A DNA stretch of 64,000 bases from NCBI GenBank assembly GCA_028015205.1, contig CM051517.1, positions 40,435,135 to 40,499,134 of the forward strand. The letters run 5' to 3'. Within the stretch, counting starts at the first letter, position 1. Each line of letters begins with the position of its first letter. A program made the translations under genes and the position numbers. The notes beneath the pieces are model-generated. The model made no database searches and had not been told where the DNA came from. It was given only the letters and a program-made list of their open reading frames with translations. Shown here in pieces: positions 1 to 36,770 of this stretch. Origin of the DNA: Mytilisepta virgata (lineage: Eukaryota > Mollusca > Bivalvia > Mytilida > Mytilidae).

Positions 1-646
1 TAGTACATCAGATGAAATTCAATACAGACTTATCATCTAAAAATGAGATGCACTGAATTGAAGGGTAATGAAATTAAAAAGTACATAACATAAATCTTTA
101 TCGTCTCCTGAGCAATTAACTGATACAATGTTGTACAGTAAAACGTGCCCTATTTGTCACCTTATTAATTAAACAACCTTCTTCCTTCAAGTTGGATTCC
201 CCCATTCCCAAAAGATTTTATTTGTTAATTAAAACTTTAAAATGTTATCACTGTAAAAATATGCCTGTATTAAGCAGCAAGTTTTCTTTTCAGACTAGTT
301 AAATTGGTAATTGGAGATTTGAGTAGTTTGTAGTGCTTAATTGTCTCTCAAATAATCAACAGCTTTGTTCATAAAAGATAAATTCATGGAATATATTGTA
401 TCACATTAAAGGAACTACCAAATTTTGTTTTTGGTTACAAAATTCCCAAAAATAGGGAATTGCCACGCAAGTTAAAATTTAATTTTGATTAAACCGTTAT
501 TATCTGTGGGAGGCCACTTTTCTCTTGTCCCAGTGGTGAGAGTAAAAACAGATCTGACTGTAATGTAATACTCTTGGAATGCTAGACCAGGCACTTTCTA
601 AAACAATGATTTTTGTCACTTGAAACATTACAGGTGTAATACTAAC
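1..646. other. Last visible EFL1 intron
   Basis: AT-rich intronic sequence without a recognisable exon or element. I looked on the minus strand for the conserved C-terminal EFL1 segment (DPFW..TEEEYLHFGE type) and did not find it. Confidence 0.6.
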
Positions 647-26002
<25,356 letters not shown>

Positions 26003-26117
26003 CTTCTTAACTATCAAATAAAAACAGAGTAAAAATTACAAATTTTTATACTTCTTGTATTTAAGAAGGAATTAATACTCAAGTCTATAATTCTGCTATA
26101 ATCCACAATATCATTGA

Positions 26118-26740
26118 GGCCATTTATTTGATCCGCTGACCCGATTTTGCTGATTTTAAGAGAAAAAAAATTGAAAATTTTGGTTTTTTATTACCACCGA
26201 CCATCTGAAATCAGCCTTCCCAAAAATAAAAATAAATTAAAATCTTTTTTGCATCAAAATTTCATAAAAGATTATATTCCAATTTGTCTAAAATTAGATT
26301 ATCCATCAGTAAAATACTTGTAAACATGATCCAAAAAAAAAATATCTATTTTTAGCCATTAGTTGATGCCAATTTCCGAAACAAGTTTTATGAAACGAAT
26401 TTCCTAATAGAATCCATACAGCTTTTAAGTTCATTTTGTATGAATATCTTGATTCTGTAAGATATCAAATCCACTCATTTTATGTTGTCGTAGTTGACGA
26501 GTCGGATCCCTGAAACTGTTAAAAAGGGAACCGTCTACTGAACAACACCTTTCAAGATAGATGTTTTGACATTTGGGTTTCAAATGAGGGAATTAACTGA
26601 TCATTTGCAATCTTTGTATATTTGGCAATACATGTATAACCAAGATTGTTCAAAAATACATGATTTTCCCTTTTTTTCCCAACCGACCGACCCTATTTTA
26701 AAAAAAAAAATCTGTAAACCAATTAATTAAAAAAAATGGC
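26118..26740. mobile_element. Harbinger-like MITE, copy 2 (inverted relative to copy 1)
   Basis: This is the reverse complement of the 4,804 element along its whole length. It starts GGCCATTTATTTGATCC and ends near TGTAAACCAATTAATT..ATGGC. The right end is eroded and the TSD is unclear. It lies just upstream of the EFL1 start, so copies sit at both ends of the gene. Confidence 0.78.
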
Positions 26741-29224
26741 AATATATGGACCGAAGTGAAACTGAGGTCCATATTATGTTTTCAGTATGACCTGCCGGTC
26801 TATATTTTGAATTATTTTTTATATTATACATCAAGGTTAGTTCAGGAAATTTCCTAATTGGAAACTTCTGAATTTGAAACAGATTTTTCATTTGGAAGCT
26901 CAATAATTTCAAATACTGAAACTCTAGATTAAATTTAAATACAAACTCAAAATGATCAGCTTTATACGTTGGCTAAATAAAAAAATCAAAAAATTTCGGA
27001 GTAACAACATGTGAATATAGCAATGATTTATGGACACACATCATCTTTTAAATTATTAATCACTGATCAAATTAAAATCAAATATGAAAGAAAACACTTC
27101 GAATCAAATCAACTGAAAGAAAAATATGCAGATGCAGTTACCACATTTCACCACCATTCCTAAGTTTTCATTAAACACTGAAAAGTAATTTTATCAATTT
27201 TTATTGCAGAAGTGTCAGACAAAATTATGACAGTTCATCTGGATTGGGAAGTGATCTTAAGTACTTTGCCATCTAACAATTTTGTCAACATGGCCATCAC
27301 CATAATTGAACCTCATGCTGAGATTGTGGTTTTGATGAATAAAGGAACATCTTGGACTATTAATAAAAATAATTGACTCATGAATTTATATCATCTTCAA
27401 AACTATTAATGCAAATAAACTAATTATCAAAGAAACCACTTCAAATCAAGTTTGGTTAAGTAAAAAATATGCAGATGTGGATGTTATGAAATTAAATATG
27501 CATGCTTTTTAACACCTTTAAAAGCATTATATCATAAAATTTCCAAACTACAAAGATTGTGATTTCACTTCCGGTTTAACATCAACAAACACATGTGGAA
27601 CAATCAATGCTTTTATTAGGCTTGCCATCAGAATAAGGGCATTTCAGATGAAAGTTAACTTTTATTAAAAACTATTTATCAAAAATACTTTTCAGGTCAT
27701 ATTATAGTAAATAGTAATGAATAAAAGAACAATCTTGTATGGCAAAATCCTTCCAAAAGGGGGAGGGTTTATTGGTGAACAAATTTTGAAACTTGAAACT
27801 GACGACAAAAATGACGCTTTGGCGATTTTTTTGGCGATAAGTTTTTGAATGCCAGTGCAACCCCCGTATATGGTTGTCCGAGGACCAGTAAGGTCTGAAA
27901 TTTAAGTAGTCCCCATATGAAATTGCTAGTCCTTTAAAATTTTAAATGGTATCTTGCTATTTTTTTTACAATTGTAAAACAACAGGTATGTATTCATAAT
28001 TGACAAATATTCAAGTATTGGAACAGGAGCCATGAAACGTGGATAATTATGTGATGGAAATATTTGCATAAAACATTTTATTTGTACTGTGGGTTGAGAA
28101 CTTTTAATTTAAGTGTACTGAAGAAATATATGAAATATACATGAAATTGTTCATACAGTCTGAGTAGTCCATGGGCCAATTTGCCTGGTTATTGTGACAC
28201 TTTTGTAAGCATCCTTTTTCTTGTCAAATTTGATTCCAGGTGGATTCTTTCGTATTTATTTTTAATTTTATGACACCGAAATGTTTAAAAAAGTTGAGGT
28301 AAGTCCATAAATAACTTATTTTGTTCAAGATAATCTCTATTCACATAATCATGTCGGAAACAAAAGCAGAACGAGATTTCGCATGAAACTTTTTAGCCGG
28401 CATAGTATGTACAATTTGAGATCTCTACCTTAAAGAGACTGGGATAAGAACATAAAGAGTACAAATTGACTCCTTAGTAGTATTAATTATTGCTTTTTAT
28501 TATTCCAAGATGTATTTAAAGTTAATGAGAAGATATGTTTGGTTTCAGTTTACAATCAATTTTTTTTTTCACATTCTTGAACAAATACAAGATTTCTTTA
28601 TCAAAAGTCTCAATAATGTTGACAATGGGGATATGATTTTTGTTTCAAATCTATAAAATTTTAGCAGGACATCAACAAATTCGTAGTGCAGGTGGGACAC
28701 ATTTGACTCATACTATCGTATAGGAAAATGACACATTTTAAGTTCTGTTTTGGTCTTCTTGATTGGTTGAGATTTCACCTGTCTTTACTCTTTGTACAAC
28801 AAGATTATGCCTTCCTGACAGGAAAAGAACTTACAGTGTTTAAGCAAAGATTAGGCTACATTCGACTACAATATGCTAACAACGTGTGGAAAACAATTGC
28901 GAAATCTATTCTTCTGCGTACCTTTGATGTTGAATTAATCGTTAAGAAGTTTCTAAATAAAAAGCGCATTATAGATTTAGATTCAATCTATCTAAAGACT
29001 AATTATCAAAATCACGAGAAGTATAACTTCTAACCTACCAACAGAAAAAATCTTAATATAGCTACTGCAAAAAATATAAACTAGCATTATAATTCCCTGA
29101 TTTGAACAAATTACCATTACAGTACACGTACAGGAAAAAATACTTGGACTAAAAATTTTAGTGCAGAGTTTTCATTTGGGGAGCAACCATTTAATTTTTA
29201 GAGGGAGCTAGGACCAAATTTGCC
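26741..29224. other. Intergenic sequence without a recognised gene
   Basis: AT-rich sequence on the 5' side of EFL1. A 101-codon plus-strand frame (28,728-29,033) resembles nothing I know. The EFL1 promoter and any noncoding first exon probably lie here or nearby, but I see no decisive signal. Confidence 0.5.
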
Positions 29225-30150
29225 GAAATAGTAAGTAAAGTAAGTAAGTAATGTCTTTATTTAAAGAGGGTAACACAGTTAGTATTAAAATACTAATCTT
29301 CCCTGAGGCCCTCAATTAAAATATAAATTAATAAAACACACACAATAAATTAAACTAACATTGATCCAAATTCTACAAACAAAGATCCACACCATGAGGA
29401 CCATCTATATACATATATACTTATATATAATCAATAAAATGTTACATTTAATATAAACATTGAAAGAATAGAACATCTCGCCTTCCAATACTGTGACTAT
29501 AATTTAACAAATTTAGAAAACTTCACGGAGCTTTAAGTAATCTCAGGGATCATATAATCCTGGTAATCTGTATACTTTCTTTTGAAGCTTTCTATATTTG
29601 TATTCAATTTTAGGTCTGTTGGTAAAGCATTCCATAAAATGATTCCAGAATAGTAAAAAATTTTCTTCGTAAAATTGGTATTTGGTCGAGGTACAAACAA
29701 GTTTCTTCTTTTTGTTGACCGTAAAGAATACGTTGAAGCATTATTAGCAGTGTTAAAGACATCACATAAATATTCTGGAGCAAGATTATTGACGCTTTTA
29801 AACATTAAAACACCTTTGTGATAATCAATTCTTTTAAAAATAGTTAGCCATCCACGTTTTTTAAATAGTATATTGGTAGGCATGTCTCTTTTTGCATTAA
29901 GTATAATTCTTGCAGCTCTTTTTTGTAACTTATACAACTTTTCTAAATTTGCTAAACTGGCTTGGCCCCATATTGTACAACAATAATCAAACAATGGTAA
30001 GATATAAGCATTATAGTACAAAATTAAACCTTCAGATGGAAGATAAGATTTTAATCTGCACATCAGCCCAAGCCGAGAAGAAATTTTTGAAACTAGTTTG
30101 TTAATATGTTCAGCCCAAGATAAACAGTTGTCAATCATAACACCTAATAA
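29225..30150 (-). pseudogene. 5'-truncated non-LTR retrotransposon, reverse transcriptase C-terminal part
   Basis: A 201-codon minus frame (29,533-30,138) reads MIDNCLSWAEHINKLVSKIS, then LFDYCCTIWGQASLANLEKL, KLQKRAARIILN and YYSGIILWNALPTDLKLN. This is the typical region after the catalytic core in jockey/CR1-type LINEs. The catalytic half is missing upstream. The 3' UTR ends AAATAAAGACATTACTTACT, with CTTA repeats at 29,225-29,255. The frame is intact to its stop, suggesting a fairly recent insertion. Confidence 0.8.
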
Positions 30151-30671
30151 TTAGAAAAATTAGGCTGAATAAAAAGACAGGATCACTATAAGGGTGGAAA
30201 AAATCAACTTGTGTCAATTAGGAATTGTTTGGTTTAAATGAAAATACCAATTTAAGCCGGAATAATATATTAGGCCAAACATGTTTCGCAGCCAGCCCAA
30301 ATAAATTTTAAGGTTTCCCTACCTGCCCTGTTTTTGTGCCTACCCTAATCTATTTTATTCCCATTTTAGGACAAAAATGTCGCTGATATAATTATTTCCC
30401 TAATAAAACATTCGCTTACCATTTTTCTCACATGGGATCTATGTAAATTAATTTTTAACAATAAAATGATTTTGCCTACCTACCCTATTTTTGTCAAAAT
30501 GTTACCTTAAACAGACATCTATTTTGTTTGGCCTTACTAATAAATATACATCTTTTTACTATATAGATAAAAAAAAAGTTTTTTTTATCATAGGACAACG
30601 GTTTCAAGTGCTATTCTAATCCGTTATATAGGGAAATTAGTATGGCAAAAGGTCGCCAATAGTACATAAAT

Positions 30672-30946
30672 GGGGCCCGACTTCTTGATATTTCTCTTTT
30701 TTTTCTTATTTCATGAGTACTTTTAATAAATATTTCCTATGACAACGAATATTCTGCGTTTATTATCAATGTTCTATACACTATCCACGTCCTGGATTTT
30801 TTAGTATAAGGACGTGGATAGTATATAGCACATCGATAATAAACACACATATTCGGCGTTGTTATGGTCAATATTTATTAAAAGTACTCATGAATAAGAC
30901 AAAAAATAATAATAATAAATAAATATCCAGAAGTCGCGCCGGCCCT
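30672..30946. mobile_element. 275-bp fold-back (MITE-like hairpin)
   Basis: Arms of ~120 bp share GACTTCT.GATATTT, TCATGAGTACTTTTAATAAA and ACTATCCACGTCC, with a ~20-bp loop around 30,795-30,811. The ends are GGGCC-rich. No coding capacity and no clear target duplication. Confidence 0.78.
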
Positions 30947-31404
30947 GTGGTATATATGTAAAGCTTCATTTCATTAACTTGTTGTGTAGTAGTTTTTACA
31001 AATCATTTATATTTATTCCAAATTGTTTTAAAATAATAGTGTATATTAAAAGCGAAAGTTACACATTTATATAAAGAAACAAAAATTAGTATAGATAAGA
31101 TCTAGTCCATATTTTTTGTTGTTGCTTGATTTGCAGTGTATTTACAAATTGCTAGATTTACAAAACATATATTACTAGAATGATACTTACATTTATTGAG
31201 AAAAATAAACCAGAATTTAAGGACTAATAAATGTAACAATGAACTGTTACGAAGTCTCCCAAACGAAGTAACTGATATCTCGAATGCCCTAATACATTGT
31301 ATTCAATAAATTATTTGTTTTTTTTTCTGAGACTGAAATGGGGAAATTGTTCCTATAAAGTTTATGCATAGTTAATGGAGAGTTACTTGAAAATCGTGAT
31401 AAGG

Positions 31405-31500
31405 CTTTTAAATTCAATTGAATTCAATATTTTTATTGGAAAGAGCACATAAGAGGCGTGATCCAAACAATGGTCATACAATGTCACACTTGATCAACTT
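31405..31500 (-). mobile_element. Possible 3' end of a LINE
   Basis: On the minus strand it reads ACCATTGTTTGGATCACGCC, then TGTGCTCTTTCCAATAAA and AATATTGAATTCAATTGAA. A polyadenylation-like signal with an ATTGA-type tail resembles LINE 3' ends in molluscs. The upstream limit is unclear. Confidence 0.4.
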
Positions 31501-33285
31501 TTGCTTGTCGACATGCTGCATTGACAGAGATATAGGCCAATATTTCTGAACCGTTTACAAGACCTGATTTTATTGTATGGTGTAAGAAAATGCATTCGGT
31601 TTCATTAAATAAAAATAACAAAATTGCCGTGATAAGTTCAACCAACATCAAGTCAGTGTAATTTGAATTATATTTAGATACAATTGCAACACAACAAGAA
31701 ATGTTTTTTAATTTATGACCAAGCAAATGAAATAATATCTTTTATTACATATTATGTCTGATACACTGATGTCTTCCTTGTATGAATATTATATTAAATC
31801 TACAATATGACATGAGGACAGAAAATAAAATAATTAAGATAAAACACTACATTGATAATAAAAAAATATTTGAGTTGCTCTATCTATAAAGAAAGACAAC
31901 TTAATTTCTTTTTAACACGAACACCTACAAAAAAAACCCAATCAGACAGTCATGATCCCCAGCCACGAGCAATACCTTGCAAAAAGGCATTTAACGGGTT
32001 AGCAAAAATGTACATATTTACATTTAAATTTGAGACGGACGGGTTTACAGCTATTACGCTATAACACACTCGCGAAACCGCAGAATGAAACCAGGACCAT
32101 CTTTTGATAGATAGCATCCTGAAACAAATTTCATCTCTTAGTAATTTACCTTGTTGACCTTTCACCCGCTGGAGTCAATAACATCAGGATTTTTCTCTTT
32201 TATTTTCATCCCTTTGCGTAAGGGTTAGGCAAAATTTAATATACTTTAAAAAAATGTAAGGATATGGGGTAAGCATCAATGAACTTATAATGGCCACTTT
32301 GACCCTTTTATTTTGGAAACGGTGAAAGATGCAAAGAAATAAATTCTTCAGTAACTTTTGTTGGATTTTTCGTGAGGAATCATTTTAAACAAAATCATCA
32401 AATCCGATGAAGAATTTAAAAAAGTTTCAAAAATTAGAGCGTCACCTTATATCTAAAAAAACATAACATATAGACAAAAACGGATCGAAAGTGATTTTTT
32501 TTTCTTTTCCGCAGCAATTAACATAACAAAGCCCCATAAAAATCAGAGTAAAAATAAAAAAGTTAGACCAATACAGTTTTTATTTGGATAGGATGGTCAA
32601 ATTGTTTCATTTAAATAAAATTTTGATAAAGGGCATCATTTTGTGTGTACGTCATAAACCTCTATAACGTCACTAAAGATAATCCTAGCGACGTTATTCT
32701 GCATGCATGGAGGTAAGTTTATTTCTTTAGCTCTGTACACATTTCACATTTTTTTATATACGTTCCTGGAATAAGATTAAAACAATATTGTATTTGTTTT
32801 AGTGCTCTTATATTGATATATCTGGTCTCAATTAAGCTACAATTTGTTGATTGTGTGATTTTAGTAAAATGTAATTTTAATATTCCTGTGCCTTTCCAAA
32901 GACCAATAAACTTAAAACTGCCATATAGATGTAGCAATAGCCTTTGACTCTGATTAAAAACGAATATTTGATTGAAGTTAAATGAGCCTGCACAGCTATA
33001 TTTAAAGAAGCTAAAACCATTAGAAACTTAAACTGAGAAAAAAAAAGAAAAAAAAAAAAAAAAAACAGGAGGATATTAAATGCTACTTTTTATTATTTCA
33101 TATTTTTTTCTCTCACCTGAATCCACATTTAAAAAAAATTAACATAATTTTTTTTAGTTTAAAAAATCCGTAACCTTTCTACGTTAATTTTAAGCATCAG
33201 AAGAACTCATCACAAAATCGTAGTCTTATAGCTTAAATATCAAACTCGTAGTTTTTCTTAATAACTAGTATACAAGAAGGAATGT
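31501..33285. other. Intergenic sequence without a recognised gene
   Basis: AT-rich with an A-rich run at 33,040-33,066. Short frames only, none resembling a known family. Confidence 0.5.
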
Positions 33286-33289
33286 GACG

Positions 33290-33551
33290 GATTGTTTGTT
33301 TAGTTGGGGTTTTACGCCGTTTTCAGCAAATCGGGCTATTTCGCGGCGGTCAGTTTTTATTTGTGGGGGAAGCCGGAGTACCCAGAGAGAACCACCGACC
33401 TTCGGTAGGAAAATTGACAATCCTTGTCAATTTAGATCGGGGTCGAACACACCACACCACAGGTGAGATTCGAACTCACAACCTCAGTGTTGACAGGCTA
33501 GTGATCATTGGTAGTCATGACGAACTACCTATACCACTGAGCCGCCCGGAA
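33290..33551 (-). mobile_element. tRNA-derived SINE, second family, fuller copy
   Basis: On the minus strand the head is CCGGGCGGCTCAGTGGTATA, the B-box GTGAGTTCGAATCTCACC, then GTGTTCGACCCCGATCT. A GC-richer body with GGTACTCCGGCTTCCCCC follows, and a 3' end GGCGTAAAACCCCAACTAAA. It is clearly homologous to 25,143-25,350. Confidence 0.8.
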
Positions 33552-33744
33552 TAATTATTGACACAATATCCCTTTATATTATGACAAAAGGAAGACGCTT
33601 TTTACTGCTGTTCTTCATATAGTTTTTTTTAAATGATATGTAAATCATATCCTTTGTATCATATCTTAAAGTTAAAAACGCAAAATCGCGATAATATGAG
33701 AGCTTCGGTAAATTAAAATCAGATTTTATTTTTAACGATTTAGC

Positions 33745-35252
33745 TTGGTTATTTCGTATTTTCGCTATTTCGCCTTTCTGAACAAAGATAAAGGTGAACC
33801 ATTGTTACATCTAAATTCCTCACTCAGTAGGGTGTGTGATAAAACCATTGCCACTGTATGGTTAATTGGTGACTTCAATCTGGGAAATATTGACTGTCAT
33901 ATAACAACAAGAAATGACAAAACATTAGATCTATTTTGTCAAAAATAAGCAAAAACCTCATGAAGTACCAGTATATAAAAAGGCAAACTGGGGAAGAATT
34001 GAAAACCTCCTCGTTGAATTAAAAATCATCTTATAGAAAATAATGATAAAATGGGTGTAGAGGAAGCTTGGCTATACTTAAAAAAACAGATCAACAAATT
34101 TCATACAAAAGCATATATCAACAAATTCTATTGGGAACAAGACAGGTTTACCATGGGTTAGCCCAAGCCTGACTGGAAAATCTAATTAACAAAAAGAACA
34201 AATTTTACAAAAATAAAAAGAAAGACCCAAAACATACAAAGAAATACAACATAAAGAAACAATAATGGAGGGAATATAGAAACGCATATTGATAGTATGT
34301 TGAAAACATCATATTTGACATTAAAATTCAAGATCCAGACCAAAATAAATGTAACGAATATCCAAAAAAAGCTCTTTTCATAATCAAATCTCAGAAAAGT
34401 GAAAACACAGGCATTGCACCTCTAAGGAGTAAAGGAACATTACCTTCATAAAGCAAACATACTGAATAAACAATTTCAATCTGCTTTTACATCAGAAGCA
34501 AATACACCAATCCCAGACAAGGGCACCAGTACATATCCCATCATGGAAAATATCACAATATCTAAAGCCGGTATCCTGAAACTTCTTCAGAATATTAACC
34601 CAACCTAAGGTGCAGGTCCAGGCAATATCTCGCGCGAAATACTCAAAGAAAATTCAGACATATGCTCAGAAATACTTGCCATCATCTTTAACAAATCCTT
34701 AACATCAGGAAAAGTACCATCTGATTGGAATCACGCAAACGTAACACGAGTTTTCATAAAGGAAATAAACACCACCCAGGCAATTATATATCGTACAATA
34801 TCACTAAGTTGTATAGCATGCAAACTTCTTGAGCATATAATAACAAGTAGAATCATGAAAAATCTTGGAACAAACAACATGCTTTATGATTTACAACATG
34901 GTTTTAGGTCAAACAGATCTTGTGAGTCACAGATTCTATCACTTGCACATGAGTTAGCGGAGAACATAGATAAAAACATACAAACAGACCCAATAATAAA
35001 GTGCCACACAAAAGACTCTTGTACAAACGGAAATATTATGGCATCTCAGAACAAGCTACAAATTGGGTTTCATCATTTTTGGCAAACAGAACACAAACTG
35101 TGCAACTTGAAAATAGATCCTCTGACAAAATTCCAGTTACATCCTGCAGGAGTCCCTAAGGGCACAGTTTTAGGTCCAACACTCTTTCTGATATACATAA
35201 ATGACATAAATGCAGATGAAAGCATTATCTATCGCCCTATTAAATCATTATA
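33745..35252 (+). pseudogene. Degenerate non-LTR retrotransposon (endonuclease to reverse transcriptase)
   Basis: Broken plus-strand frames in order: an endonuclease piece with ATVWLIGDFNLGNIDCH (33,830-33,900), a linker with GVEEAWLYLKKQI, then RT pieces GAGPGNISREILKENSD and IIFNKSLTSGKVPSDWNHAN. Next come an ISLSCIACKLLEHI-type motif, YDLQHGFRSNRSCESQI (34,885-34,940) and VPKGTVLGPTLFLIYINDI (35,150-35,212). Several frameshifts and stops. The AFDKV block is replaced by unrelated sequence, and the catalytic YADD region is deleted or altered to ADES. The sequence stops at SIIYRPIKSL. A dead jockey/CR1-like element. Confidence 0.8.
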
Positions 35253-35660
35253 ACCGGTTATTCGGCGTTGCCTCGGATCATTACAGCAATCCCCAGGCCA
35301 TTATTACATACCTTGGACATATAACAGGGCCATTATGAAAACACCCATTTATTAATATTTTTATTAACCAGTTTGTATGTAGCATTTAAATTAATCCGAA
35401 TAGCACAAATATAATGGTAAGTAAGAAAAACTTGTGAGAACAGTTTTAAAGATTAATTTCGGATAGTTTTTTCAAAAATATGTTTTAAAATGTTCTAGTT
35501 TGCTCTTCCTGAAATTTCCAAGTGGAGTATTGAAAAAAGCAGCCATTTTGAAAAAGCCGTCATAACCGGTTATTATGAACAAAATTCTGTAATGGCCCGG
35601 TTATTATGAACAAAATGCTGTAATGATCTGTAATGGCCCTGCTGTAATGCATTCATTTTG
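35250..35660. repeat. Repeat rich in TAATGGCC/GGCCATTA motifs
   Basis: ATAACCGGTTAT occurs at both ends (about 35,250 and 35,562) and GGCCATTA or TAATGGCC recurs in both orientations. It abuts the LINE remnant. The class is unknown. Confidence 0.4.
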
Positions 35661-35872
35661 CTCATAAAGATAAGGCATTTTTAACGTATTTTACCCTACT
35701 TGTTAATAATACTAAGATTTATACTTTTTTTAAACCCACCTGATTTATCCAAATTTAAAATAGTTCGGCTTAACCTTACATCCTAAGCGGAAAAACTCTA
35801 AGAAAATTTGAAAAATTTGATGCGACAACTTAATTAAGATACATAATAGAGGGGGTGGAAAGGGTATTGGGA

Positions 35873-35950
35873 GACAGGGAGAAAGGGGGCGGGAGAAAGG
35901 AGAGAGGGGGCGGGAGAAAGGAGAGAAAGGGCGGGAGAAAGGAGGGAGAA
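35873..35950 (+). repeat. GGGCGGGAGAAAGGAGA minisatellite, left tract
   Basis: About four ~18-bp units, far more G-rich than the surroundings. The same unit in the same orientation recurs at 39,423-39,508. Confidence 0.85.
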
Positions 35951-36770
35951 CTATCAAAGGGAGACGAACTTTAATGTTGAAAAAAAATAAAGAGGTAAAA
36001 AAACGAAAAAAACTGGATACTAAATGTTCTAATAAATGAACAAATCTTTGAAAAAAGGCAACATTTATATTTCCCAAACCATTTTTGCCATTTCCGATCA
36101 TTTCATTAAAGAATTTGATGTTCAATCTGACTTTAACTAACATGATACTATAGACAAATTATTTTATCGACATTTCAAACCATTGTTAACATGCTTAAGT
36201 CTTTACGCATGAAAAATCTAAATTCTCCACGTTTACGCGTGGGTTTGATGTGGGATACTTAGGCATAGGAATAGTACATCTTCGTCCCAGAAACAGTACT
36301 TCTGAGGGCTTAATACTTGTAAAGATAAAAATATAACTTTGGCATTTAAGTAGGTAATGTGTGTAGACTCTGTATAGGCCAATTTCGACCTACTGCACAT
36401 TTATAAATGTACAACAAATGGATAATAGGACAGGTCAACAATGACATATATTCCAACCAATCAACATCACCCAAACAGACAGAACCCCAAACAAAAATAA
36501 CATAAAAGAGCACAGAACACATCACAGAGTCAGGATAGTCCATGCATATTTCAACAATTTTCCAGGTCACCTTAAAATATTTACGTTATCAACTTGACCG
36601 TACAAAGTAAGGTGTTCTCGAGGAAAGGGAAAAATAGAGATGACACAATAAAAAACTATGTCTAATTTCATGATCCTCATACATGACCATACATATCAAA
36701 AATGAGTTTCTTGACATTGGGGCATGCACAATGCATCATGGACAACATTCCAACATTGTGTATTCATTTG

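Noticed and set aside
28728..29033. 101-codon plus-strand reading frame
   Set aside because: No similarity that I recognise, an AT-rich repeat neighbourhood and no supporting signals.
35745..36143. 132-codon minus-strand frame with PFSRP repeats
   Set aside because: Translation of the GGGCGGGAGAAAGGAGA minisatellite and its flank.
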